Shown piece after piece: positions 8,443 through 17,056 of a DNA stretch of 64,000 bases; position 1 is the first letter of the stretch; each line of letters starts with the position of its first letter. This stretch comes from Fodinicola feengrottensis (GTDB taxonomy: Bacteria > Actinomycetota > Actinomycetes > Mycobacteriales > HKI-0501), in contig NZ_WOTO01000032.1 in assembly GCF_010993775.1 (NCBI RefSeq), forward strand, positions 1 through 64,000, read 5' to 3'. Position numbers and translations under genes: made by a program. The notes under the pieces are model-generated. The model ran no database searches. It saw only the letters and a program-made list of their open reading frames with translations, and was not told the DNA's origin.

Positions 8443-9412
8443 ATGACCACTGTTACTGGTGAACGTCCCTCGGGCCGCGACACGCTTGCCGACGTGTCCG
8501 CCTCGGGAGCGTCGCTACGGCGCTTCCTGCACGGCCTGCCAGGCGTCGACCAGGTCGGGGCCGAGCAGCGGGCGGCCATGTTGGCCAGCAGGTCCATAAA
8601 GACCGATTCCAAGCAGGCAGGCCATTGACCTCGCCATCGGGATGATCGACCTGACCACGCTGGAGGGCATGGACACCGCCGGCAAGGTGCGCTCGCTATG
8701 CGCCAAGGCGCGCCATCCGGACCCGACCGACCCGACGTGTCCGCAGGTGGCCGCTATCTGCGTCTACCCGGACATGGTGCCGCTGGTGGTGGCCGAGCTG
8801 AAGGGCACCGGCATCCACACCGCGAGCGTCGCGAGCGGGTTCCCCTCCGGTCGTACGTCCCTGGACATCAAGCTCGAGGACACCAGGAACGCGGTGGCGG
8901 CGGGCGCCGACGAGGTCGACATGGTGATTGACCGCGGCGCGTTCCTGTCCGGCGACTATCTGTTGGTGTACGAGCAGATCGCGGCGATCAAGGCGGCCGC
9001 CGGGAAGGCGCATCTGAAGGTCATCCTGGAGACCGGCGAGCTGGTTACGTACGACAACGTGCGGCGCGCCTCCTGGCTGGCGATGCTGGCCGGCGGCGAC
9101 TTCATCAAGACCTCGACCGGCAAGGTGGCGCCGGCCGCGACGTTGCCGGTGACGATGGTGATGCTGGAAGCGGTACGTGACTTCCGGGTCGCCACCGGCC
9201 GCCAGGTGGGCGTGAAGCCGGCCGGCGGCATTCGTACGTCCAAGGACGCGATCCGCTATCTGGTGACGGTGAACGAGACCGCGGGCCCGGACTGGCTTGA
9301 CCCGGACTGGTTCCGGTTCGGCGCGTCCAGCCTGCTCAATGACCTGCTGCTGCAACGACAGCGGATGGCGACCGGGCACTACTCCGGTCCCGACTATGTG
9401 ACGGTGGACTGA
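8443..9412 (+). CDS. deoC: Deoxyribose-phosphate aldolase, one frameshift
   Basis: Cleaves 2-deoxyribose-5-phosphate to acetaldehyde and glyceraldehyde-3-phosphate. About 320 residues with an N-terminal extension typical of actinobacterial DeoC (RFLHGLPGVDQVGAEQRAA). The frame changes at about 8605-8625, then AIGMIDLTTLEG resumes. The Schiff-base lysine is in GGDFIKTSTGKV and the second active-site lysine in VGVKPAGGIRTS. TIM-barrel strands are complete. Ends five bases before the aldehyde dehydrogenase start, so the acetaldehyde product can be oxidised by its neighbour. Confidence 0.93.
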
Positions 9413-9417
9413 TTTCC

Positions 9418-10850
9418 ATGCGATTCGAGTACGCACCGGCGCCGGAGTCGACGGCGATCGTCGACATCAAGCCGTCGTACGGTCTCTTTATCAATGGTGA
9501 GTTCGTTTCCGGCAAGGACGGCGCCGCTTTCAAGACGGTCAACCCGGCCACCGAGGAGGTGCTGGCCGAGATCACCGAGGCCGAACCGTCCGATGTGGAT
9601 GCCGCCGTCAAGGCGGCCCGGACCGCCTACGACAAGGTCTGGTCCAAGTTAAAGCCCGCCGAACGCGGGAAATACCTGTTCCGGATAGCCCGGATCATCG
9701 CCGAGCGCGCCCGCGAGCTGGCGGTGTTGGAGTCGATCGACAACGGCAAACCGATCCGCGAATCGCGGGACGTGGATATCCCGCTGGTTTCCGCGCATTT
9801 CTTCTATTACGCGGGCTGGGCGGACAAGTTGGCGTACGCCGGTTTCGGTCCCGCCCCCCAACCGCTGGGCGTCGCCGCGCAGGTGATTCCGTGGAATTTC
9901 CCGTTGTTGATGCTGGCGTGGAAAATCGCGCCGGCGCTGGCGTGCGGAAACACGGTTGTCCTGAAACCAGCCGAAACCACCCCGTTGACGGCGTTGGCTT
10001 TCGCGGAGATCTGCCAGCAGGCCGACCTCCCGCCGGGCGTCGTGAACATCGTGACGGCGCGGGCGACACCGGCCGTACGCTGGTGGAGCACCCCGGCGTC
10101 AACAAGGTCGCTTTCACCGGCTCAACCGACGTGGGCAAGGCGATCGCCCGCTCGGTCGCTGGTACGGCCAAGAAAGTCACGTTGGAGCTGGGCGGCAAGG
10201 CCGCCAACATCGTCTTCGACGACGCACCGATCGACCAGGCGGTCGAAGGCATCGTCAACGGCATTTTCTTCAACCAGGGCCATGTTTGCTGTGCTGGCTC
10301 GCGGTTGTTGATCCAGGAAAGTGTGTACGACGAGGTGCTCGACTCGCTTAAGCGACGCCTCATGACGCTGCGCGTCGGCGATCCGTTGGACAAGAACACC
10401 GATGTCGGAGCCATCAACTCGGCCGCCCAGCTGGAAAAGATCCGTGAGCTGTCGCAGATCGGCGAGAACGAGGGCGCGCATCGGTGGTCGCCGCCGTGCG
10501 AGCTGCCGGACCGCGGCTTCTGGTTCGCGCCCACCCTTTTCACCGAGGTCACGCAGGCGCATCGCATCGCCCGCGAGGAGATTTTCGGGCCGGTGCTGTC
10601 CGTCCTGAGTTTCCGTACGCCCGGCGAGGCGGTCGAGAAGGCGAACAACACGCCGTACGGGCTGTCCGCCGGGGTCTGGACGGAGAAGGGCAGCCTGATC
10701 CTGTCGATGGCGAACAAGCTGCGTGCCGGAGTGGTGTGGGCGAACACGTTCAACAAGTTCGATCCGACCTCACCTTTTGGTGGATACAAGGAATCCGGTT
10801 ACGGCCGCGAGGGTGGCCGGCACGGTCTGGAGGCCTACCTCAATGTCTGA
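9418..10850 (+). CDS. NAD-dependent aldehyde dehydrogenase, one frameshift
   Basis: About 478 residues, full length for the family. GLFINGEFV near the start, PWNFPLLMLAWKIAPALACGN with the substrate-side Asn, VVLKPAETTPL, then (after a frame change at about 10050-10070, probably one lost G) VAFTGSTDVG, LELGGKAANIV with the general-base Glu, and NQGHVCCAGSR with the catalytic Cys. EIFGPVLSV is the cofactor motif. It follows deoC directly and overlaps the next gene by eight bases. Oxidation of acetaldehyde or a deoxyribose-derived aldehyde is the natural inference. Confidence 0.92.
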
Positions 10851-11709
10851 CCGACTGGCCGTACGCAAGACGTACAAACTCTATGTGGGAGGAAAATTCC
10901 CACGCAGCGAGTCCGGGCGGAGCTACGTCGTGACTGACCACAAAGGACGGTTCGCCGGCAACGCCGCGCTGGGCTCCCGCAAGGACGCCCGCGACGCGGT
11001 GCTGGCCGCTCGCAAAGCCGTCGCCGGCTGGTCCGGCGCGACGGCGTACAACCGCGGCCAGGTGCTTTACCGGGTCGCCGAAATAGCCGAAGGCCGGCGC
11101 GCCCAATTTGTCGAGGACGTCGTTACGGCCGAGGGCGTTTCACGGTCGAAGGCCGAGTCCACTGTGGACGCGGCGATCGACCGCTGGGTCTGGTACGCCG
11201 GCTGGACCGACAAGATTGGTCAGATCGTTGGCGGCGCGAACCCGGTCGCCGGCCCGTTTTTCAACCTGTCCACGCCGGAACCGACCGGAGTGGTCGGGAT
11301 TCTCGCTCCGCAGTCGTCGTCTTTGCTCGGTTTGGTCAGCGTTCTCGCGCCGGCGATCGCCACCGGAAACACGGTCGTGCTGGTGGCCAGCGAATCACGG
11401 CCGCTGCCGGCGATCACGCTGGCCGAGGTGTTGGCGACCTCGGACGTGCCGGGTGGAGTGGTCAACATCCTCACTGGCCGTACGGCCGAAATCGCCCCCT
11501 GGTTGGCCTCGCATGCCGACGTCAACGCGCTCGACCTGACCGGCGTTGCGGAGGAACTGGCGGTGTCGCTGGAAGTTTCCGCGGCGGACACCCTCAAGCG
11601 GGTCTGGCGTCGGACCGCGGCCGAACCGGATTGGACCGAAGAGCCTGGCATCGACCGCCTCACCACCTACCTGGAAACCAAAACGGTTTGGCACCCGATC
11701 GGCGTTTAG
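10843..11709 (+). CDS. Truncated aldehyde dehydrogenase-like protein without catalytic Cys domain
   Basis: 288 residues, intact. It keeps the N-terminal half of the aldehyde dehydrogenase fold (YKLYVGGKFPRSESG, VWYAGWTDKIGQ, PTGVVGILAPQSS, ATGNTVVLVAS). It ends after a short unique tail with VWRRTAAEPDW and ETKTVWHPIGV. The cysteine and general-base Glu modules of the enzyme are absent, yet the frame is clean and the gene overlaps the full-length enzyme. It is probably a non-catalytic partner rather than debris. Comparable short partners follow deoC-aldehyde dehydrogenase genes in other actinobacteria. Confidence 0.85.
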   Translation: MSDRLAVRKTYKLYVGGKFPRSESGRSYVVTDHKGRFAGNAALGSRKDARDAVLAARKAVAGWSGATAYNRGQVLYRVAEIAEGRRAQFVEDVVTAEGVSRSKAESTVDAAIDRWVWYAGWTDKIGQIVGGANPVAGPFFNLSTPEPTGVVGILAPQSSSLLGLVSVLAPAIATGNTVVLVASESRPLPAITLAEVLATSDVPGGVVNILTGRTAEIAPWLASHADVNALDLTGVAEELAVSLEVSAADTLKRVWRRTAAEPDWTEEPGIDRLTTYLETKTVWHPIGV

Positions 11710-11776
11710 CGTAAGTCTCCTGCGCTAGGAGCGAACTGCCTTGCTGCTGCTGGGAACGTCCGCTTCAGTAGTTGGC

Positions 11777-12787
11777 ATGGACGTTTTGGTGTTGGGTGGC
11801 ACGGCCTGGGTAGGACGCGAGACGGCACGGGAGGCGATGGGTCGCGGGCATAACGTGACGTGCCTCGCGCGCGGCGAAAGCGGTGAGGTGGCCAGCGGTG
11901 CGACGCTGATTCGCGCGGATCGTAACGAAAAGGGAGCGTACGACGCGGTCGCCGGTCGCGACTGGGACGCGGTGGTCGAGGTTTCCTGGCAGCCCGGAAT
12001 GGTTCGTGGTGCGCTGCGGGCACTCGGCGAGCGTACCCGGCACTGGACGTATGTGTCGTCCGGGAATGTGTACGCTTCGCAGGCTGTCCGAGGTGCCGAT
12101 GAGAGTGCCGAATTACTCCCACCGACCGAGCTGGAAGAGGTCGACAGGTCGCTTTACGGCGAGGCGAAAGCGGCCTGCGAAAAGGCGGTTCGCGAAGCGG
12201 TGGGGGACAAGGCGCTGATCGCGCGCGCCGGCTTGATCGGCGGTCCCGGAGACCACAGTGGACGGACTGGCTACTGGGTGGCTCGCAGCGCTCGCGAGCC
12301 GCTGAATCCCTTGCTTGTCCCCGATATCGCACCCAACCCGACGCAGGTGGTCGACGTACGGGACCTCGTCAGCTGGCTGGTTGACTGCGCCGAACGCGGC
12401 ACGGTCGGCGCGTACGACACCGTCGGGCCAGCCCTGACCTTTGCTGAATGGCTGGCGCTGTCCCGAAAGATCGGCGGCCACACCGGCGAGGTGGTGACCG
12501 CGCCGGAGAAATGGTTGAGCGACCAGGGTGTTGCCGAATTCATGGGGCCAGAATCCTTGCCAATGTGGATTAACGAGGACGGGTGGGAGGGTTTTCAGGA
12601 TCGGGCCGGCGGTGCCGCGGTGACGGCGGGACTGCGGCACCGAACCCGCGAGGAACTCCTGCGCGATCTGCTCGCCTGGGAGCGGTCCGAGGGCTTGGAC
12701 CGAGAGCGTCGTGCGGGCCTGTCCGCGGCCCGGGAGCGGCAGTTGCTGGCCGCTCTGTCGGGTGCGGGTAGGCTGTCGGCCGGGTGA
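11777..12787 (+). CDS. NAD-dependent epimerase/dehydratase (extended SDR)
   Basis: 336 residues, intact. The nucleotide-binding motif at the N terminus is VLGGTAWVG. TYVSSGNVYA carries the catalytic Ser and region-specific Asn. The Y-x3-K is in SLYGEAKAACEKAV. RAGLIGGPGD and the C-terminal substrate region (TQVVDVRDLVSW) are those of atypical SDRs acting on nucleotide sugars or isoflavone-like substrates. Start at 11777 puts the Rossmann glycine motif in place; the upstream in-frame ATG/TTG codons would add a meaningless tail. Substrate unknown. Confidence 0.82.
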   Translation: MDVLVLGGTAWVGRETAREAMGRGHNVTCLARGESGEVASGATLIRADRNEKGAYDAVAGRDWDAVVEVSWQPGMVRGALRALGERTRHWTYVSSGNVYASQAVRGADESAELLPPTELEEVDRSLYGEAKAACEKAVREAVGDKALIARAGLIGGPGDHSGRTGYWVARSAREPLNPLLVPDIAPNPTQVVDVRDLVSWLVDCAERGTVGAYDTVGPALTFAEWLALSRKIGGHTGEVVTAPEKWLSDQGVAEFMGPESLPMWINEDGWEGFQDRAGGAAVTAGLRHRTREELLRDLLAWERSEGLDRERRAGLSAARERQLLAALSGAGRLSAG

Positions 12788-12826
12788 TAGTGTTCGGGCC
12801 GCTGCCGGCCTGATGAGAGACGTGTG

Positions 12827-13702
12827 ATGAGTGGTACGCAGAACGACGGCTCAGCCGCGGATGCCGAACTTGATCTGGTCGACGCCGGAAACGCGGCGTA
12901 CGACGAGGGCGATTTCGACACCGCCGAGCGATTCTTCCGGCGGGCGATCGACGCCGGCGATCTGACCATGCATCTCAACCTCGGCAATACTTTCGCCGAA
13001 CGTTATGAGACCACCGAAGACCCGGCGGATCTGGCCAAGGCGGCGGAGTCGTACCGGATCGCCCTGGACGCCGGCGAGACCGACGCGTGGCGCAATCTTG
13101 GCATGGTGTTGGACAAAATGGGCCGCACCGATGCGGCGATCGAGGCGATGCGCTCGGCGATCGCCGCCGGTGACCAGGACGCCCTGCTGTTGCTCGGTTA
13201 CATTTTTGAGGAGCAGGACGACGCGGCCAGCGCCGAAAAGGCTTACCGGGACGCGGTTGCCGGCGGCTGTGAATTCGCCGATGCCGCGCTCGGCTCTTTT
13301 CTGCTGAACGAAGACCGGATGGACGAGGCAGAGTCGGTGCTGCGCCCGATCGCGGGGAACCAACCCGATGCGCGGGCGGATTTGGGCACCCTGCTCATCC
13401 GGACGGACCGGCTGGCCGAGGCGGAACAGGTTTTGCGGGCCGGTTTCGGGGCCGGCGAAGTGGAGTCGATGATTCCGCTCGCGAATCTTTACCACGAGGA
13501 TCTCGACGATCTCGACCAGGCTGAAGAAGTGTTGCGGACGGCGGTTTCGCTGGGCGAGCTGAACGCGATCAACAACCTCGCGGTGGTGCTGTGGGATCAG
13601 GGCCGCGAGGCCGAGGCGATCGAGCAGTGGACGCTGGCGGCGGACGGCGGCGACGAATTAGCTGTTTCCGCGCTGGAAGAAATCCACGCCGGCACGGACT
13701 AA
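12827..13702 (+). CDS. Tetratricopeptide-repeat protein
   Basis: 291 residues, intact, made of about seven TPR-like helical pairs. Typical pieces are AYDEGDFDTAERFFRRAI, WRNLGMVLDKMG, AESVLRPIAGN and LAVVLWDQGREAEAIEQW. No signal peptide or membrane helix, so cytoplasmic. Repeats of this type mediate protein-protein contacts. The gene ends 18 bases before the convergent LanC gene; no functional link is visible. Confidence 0.85.
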   Translation: MSGTQNDGSAADAELDLVDAGNAAYDEGDFDTAERFFRRAIDAGDLTMHLNLGNTFAERYETTEDPADLAKAAESYRIALDAGETDAWRNLGMVLDKMGRTDAAIEAMRSAIAAGDQDALLLLGYIFEEQDDAASAEKAYRDAVAGGCEFADAALGSFLLNEDRMDEAESVLRPIAGNQPDARADLGTLLIRTDRLAEAEQVLRAGFGAGEVESMIPLANLYHEDLDDLDQAEEVLRTAVSLGELNAINNLAVVLWDQGREAEAIEQWTLAADGGDELAVSALEEIHAGTD

Positions 13703-13715
13703 CCGGCTGAGGTCC

Positions 13716-15032
13716 TCAGGTGAGCAGGAGTTGCCGGTCCCAGGTTGGTGGTTGGTCGGCGGCGGCGGAGAGCAGGGTGAGCGCCACGCCGGACGCACCG
13801 TCCAGGAAGCCCGGCCGATCCGAGTATTTTCCGCCCTCCGCCAGCGATGAGAAGCCGTACGGCAGGGCCGGGTCGTACATTCGCAGCAAATACTCGGTCA
13901 GCTCGGCGGAAAAATCGGCGAAGCGCGGGTCGCCGGTCTGATGGCCGAAGCGCAGGACAATTTGCAGCAACCCGCTGACTCCGTGGCACAGCCCGGGAGA
14001 GTCGCCCATCGCCCGGTCCCGCCATGGTCGCTGGCGCACCGCCATCATCGCCTCGACGGCGATTTCCCGCAGCGAATCGTCGTCCACCGCGTTTCCGGCC
14101 AGCCACAGTGATCGGGCCACGCCCGGGCTGCCGTAACACCAGGCATTGTGAGTGGGGTGCCCTTTCGGGTACGAGCCAGCTGCATCTATTGGTCCAACGC
14201 CCATGGGCCAGTTGGGCCCCCAACGGTCGTCGCTGCGCCGGTTGGCGATCCAGTGCCCGAGCCGGCTGATCGCCTCGACCTGACCGGGCACCAGAACACC
14301 TTCGCTGGCTGCCAGGGAAAGGAGCGCGAGCGGGCCTGGAATGCCATGCGCGAGGCCACAGTTGAACGTACCGTTCGGATACAGCTCGCCAATGGGGGTG
14401 TTGGGAAACATCTCCTGCGCAGGGGTGAACCAGTTCGGAACACCGTCGCGTTCCCCGGAAATCGCGACGAACGCGGTCAGAGTGTCCTTCAGTGCATTCT
14501 TCGCGAGCGTGTTTTCCTTGACTTGCAAAAGATACGTAGCGGCTCCAGCCAACCCGCTGATGACGTCGTATGTGTGAAATGCCAGCCCGTACGGCTTTTC
14601 GAGCATCTTTGGGGGCGCGGACGGCCACGGTCTGCGAGATGTGGTCGTCGAGAACGGCCACCAGCCGCTGGTATCGCTGGCCGTCGCGGCTGAGCGACCG
14701 AGCCGCGTACGCCACGCTGCTGAGGCCACCGAACGGGCCGGGTGCGGAAATGGCGGCCCGTTCGACCTGCTGCTTGGCGATGACCAGGCTTTTTCGTGCG
14801 CGCGGTCCGCCCAGCCGCCTTCCAGCCGGTCCATTTCGCCGTGCAGGACGGCCACTCCGGTGACGGTGTCGACTTCCTCCAGGTGCAGCACGAGCGGTTG
14901 TTTTTCCAGCTCGGTAAGGACGTTCGCGGGCACCAGCCGACGGGCGACCTCGGTGGCCGTGTGTATGGCCCGGTCGGCGAGAGCGCCGGAGACCGCCGGC
15001 GCCCACTCCCTGACCACCCCTGCCTCGGTCAT
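13716..15032 (-). CDS. lanC: LanC-like lanthionine cyclase, two compensating frameshifts
   Basis: 438 codons, the length of a class I lantibiotic cyclase. The cyclase adds Cys thiols to dehydrated Ser/Thr using a zinc site. Visible motifs: AFHTYDVISGLAG, CGLAHGIPGPLALLS, AWCYGSPGVA (zinc Cys), LCHGVSGLLQ (zinc Cys-His) and the final GFLDGASGVALTL, i.e. the (alpha/alpha)6 barrel with its glycine-rich inner motifs. Between about 14790 and 14612 the meaning runs in another frame (VIAKQQVERAAIS, PFGGLSSVAYAARSL). The shifts sit on runs of five A/T and five G, so they look like sequencing errors. RBS GGAG with A-rich spacer precedes the ATG. It follows the precursor peptide gene at 15104-15274. 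No dehydratase (LanB) is in the window. Confidence 0.9.
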   Translation of the reverse strand: MTEAGVVREWAPAVSGALADRAIHTATEVARRLVPANVLTELEKQPLVLHLEEVDTVTGVAVLHGEMDRLEGGWADRAHEKAWSSPSSRSNGPPFPHPARSVASAAWRTRLGRSAATASDTSGWWPFSTTTSRRPWPSAPPKMLEKPYGLAFHTYDVISGLAGAATYLLQVKENTLAKNALKDTLTAFVAISGERDGVPNWFTPAQEMFPNTPIGELYPNGTFNCGLAHGIPGPLALLSLAASEGVLVPGQVEAISRLGHWIANRRSDDRWGPNWPMGVGPIDAAGSYPKGHPTHNAWCYGSPGVARSLWLAGNAVDDDSLREIAVEAMMAVRQRPWRDRAMGDSPGLCHGVSGLLQIVLRFGHQTGDPRFADFSAELTEYLLRMYDPALPYGFSSLAEGGKYSDRPGFLDGASGVALTLLSAAADQPPTWDRQLLLT

Positions 15033-15103
15033 TCTCTTCCTTCTCCAGCGGGATTTCCCGAGCGGAAACCGGTCGTTTTCTGCTCGGTCATGGAAAGCGT
15101 TCG

Positions 15104-15274
15104 CTATGGGCAGCAGCTGGTGCGGACGGTTGGGCAGGTGTTGCCGCAGGTGTAGCAGCCGGTGTTCTCGCAGCCACGCGGACCTGTGGTGGTCAGGGAC
15201 ATGTCGTGGTCGGTGAGAATCAGCGGGTCGCTCAGCCGGATGTCAAGGTCGTATTCGTCCACGGGCGCGGTCAT
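15104..15274 (-). CDS. Class I lanthipeptide precursor peptide (FxLD/FNLD-box type)
   Basis: 56 residues, starting at ATG 15272-15274 with a perfect GGAG seven to eight bases upstream, stop TAG 15104-15106, and 71 bases before lanC on the same strand. The leader (residues 1 to about 27) is acidic and has EYDLDIRL, a variant of the FxLD/FNLD box recognised by class I lanthipeptide enzymes. The core (about 28-56) is rich in Thr, Ser and Cys: TTTGPRGCENTGCYTCGNTC, then PTVRTSCCP. It has six Cys and seven Thr/Ser after the TTT triplet included in the count of possible dehydration sites. The arrangement would allow multiple (methyl)lanthionine rings. What the mature compound does is unknown. Confidence 0.85.
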   Translation of the reverse strand: MTAPVDEYDLDIRLSDPLILTDHDMSLTTTGPRGCENTGCYTCGNTCPTVRTSCCP

Positions 15275-15358
15275 GAAATCTCCTTTTCGCAGGCGGATGT
15301 GGCCTCACCATCGTGCGCCCGCCACCAGTGGGCAACCAGAGACAATGATCGGGAAGCG

Positions 15359-15377
15359 GCCGGGAAGATTTCCCGGC
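15359..15377. promoter_or_regulatory. Inverted repeat in lanthipeptide/15538 divergent region
   Basis: GCCGGGAA-GAT-TTCCCGGC, perfect 8-bp arms, in the 263-bp space between the divergent precursor peptide and the gene at 15538. Candidate operator or a transcript hairpin; no regulator gene is adjacent. Confidence 0.4.
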
Positions 15378-15537
15378 GTACGAAAAGCAACCTGACCACC
15401 ATTGATTCCTGGACAACGGTCGCCCCCGACCGGGGCACCGGGATCTTTCCGGGCAAACTACTGCTGACCGCTTCCGGCCGCTGCTACCGTAAGCATTACG
15501 TGACGCGCTCGACGCACAGCAGGAGGCTGGAACCCCG

Positions 15538-16146
15538 GTGGCTGCCATCATCGTCCCCGTCGGCTTCGACAACGGCCCCCGCTACGACCCGGATGCCGCG
15601 CCAGACAGCGGGCCGGAGTATTACGAGGTGTCGGAGCGCCGAAACTCCGCAGAGCTGCCCTTCGACGCGTACGAGGTTTGGCAGCTGGCGCATGTCGACG
15701 TCCAGTCCCACGCAGCTGGGGAGTTCAGTCGTGATCGACTGATCGAACTGGCCGCACGGACTGGTCGAGATGCGAATGGCATTGTCAACCGGCTGGTGGC
15801 GACGGGCCTGCTGGTCGAGTACGAGGTCGGTACGCCGTCGGCGATCAAGGTTTTGCAGAGCCACCAGTTGCATCCCACCGGCCAGGGCATCGGGAACACT
15901 CAGGAGCACCCGGAGATCTTCCGCATCGGCCGCAATGGCGAAGTGCTACTGGAAGTGGTCAACGAGGTCTATACGTTTTGGACTGTCTCGCACGGGTATC
16001 CCAGCATCTGGGACGCCGTACAGGACGATGCGCAAGCGATTCCAGCGGGACTGCCCTATCAGACGGCGGAGGAACTGGGCTACCTGTTCGCCGCGGCCAT
16101 CCCGATGATTGTCGCATCTCATATGGGGGTGCTGGAGCCGATATGA
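15538..16146 (+). CDS. Unknown protein, possibly winged-helix, next to lanthipeptide locus
   Basis: 202 residues, intact, not recognised. A short acidic N-terminal region is followed by a segment that reads like a winged helix: SRDRLIELAARTGRDANGI, then VNRLVATGLLVEYEVG. The remaining part (GRNGEVLLEVVNEVYTFW, YGHPS-like turn, PYQTAEELGYLFAA) is globular. GTG start with AGGAGG eleven bases upstream. It is divergent from the lanthipeptide precursor and overlaps the next gene by four bases. It might recognise a peptide or DNA in that locus; this is only a positional inference. Confidence 0.7.
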   Translation: MAAIIVPVGFDNGPRYDPDAAPDSGPEYYEVSERRNSAELPFDAYEVWQLAHVDVQSHAAGEFSRDRLIELAARTGRDANGIVNRLVATGLLVEYEVGTPSAIKVLQSHQLHPTGQGIGNTQEHPEIFRIGRNGEVLLEVVNEVYTFWTVSHGYPSIWDAVQDDAQAIPAGLPYQTAEELGYLFAAAIPMIVASHMGVLEPI

Positions 16147-17056
16147 GCGAGCCGGTGATTGGCTACCACAAGAGCCCCAAGATTCCGAAAGTCCGAGCCA
16201 GGAAGCCTTCGTTCTGGCCGCGGGTGGCGCGCGGCGGTCAGATTACTGGCACCGCGGTCACCGCTGGTGCCCGGAAAGCCTGGTTCGATCTCGTCGGGAC
16301 GGTGACCTCGCTTGGCATCGCCGGCGTTGGTGCGTACGTGCTCAATTCCTCGCACCTGCCGGCGGGCGTCAAGGCGGTCGCCACCTTTGTGCTCGGCGGC
16401 AGTGTCACGGCCAAGGCCGGCGCCAGTTTCTGGTCGGAGACCGGCAAAACCACCGCTGACGAGCGGGCCAAGGATTCGCCGCAAACGGCCCGGGCGGGTG
16501 CCGACGAGCCGCGGATCGCGGCGTTGGAGCAGCGGGCCGCGAGCCTGGAGGCGGCCAACGCGCAGCTGCGGCTGAACAACGCGGCGGTGCTGGCCGACTA
16601 TGCCAACATGCGCGCGAGCAGAACACCACCCTGCAGCAGTCCAATCATGCGGTTCGTACGCAAAATGTCGAGCTCTTCAACAAAATCGAGGAGTTAGCGA
16701 AGAAGTTCGACATGATCTGGACCGTCACTCAGGCGAATTCCACCATTGTCGGCGACCAGAAGAACCATCTCGAGAGTCACGACAACGCCCTGCAGGTCCA
16801 GGGCCAGAGTCTGGTACGTCACGAGAGCATGCTGGCCGGCCACGGCGAGGCTTTGTTCACCCACGAAGAAACCCTGAAAAGGCTCCGCCAGCAGTCAACG
16901 TCCGCGCCACCGCCATCCGTGGACGCGAACCGGGCGACCTCATTTTTCGACCACGCCAACGAAACTCTGGCCCGAGCGAACCAGGGTCCGGCTGAAACAC
17001 CGCAGCAGCCGGACCCTGGCTATTACACCGACCCGAACATCGGCCCTATCCGCTAG
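16143..17056 (+). CDS. Unknown membrane-anchored coiled-coil protein, one frameshift
   Basis: About 304 residues. Basic N terminus (YHKSPKIPKVRARKPSFWP), one or two hydrophobic stretches at about 45-95 (TSLGIAGVGAYVLNSS, VATFVLGGSVTAKAG). Then a long Gln/Asn/Glu-rich helical region, with the frame changing at about 16615-16625 (LEQRAASLEAANAQLRLN, then EQNTTLQQSNHAVRTQNVEL). Ends in a Pro/Tyr/Asp-rich tail. The heptad-like pattern suggests a coiled coil. Start overlaps the stop of 15538, so the two form an operon. No known family recognised. Confidence 0.65.
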
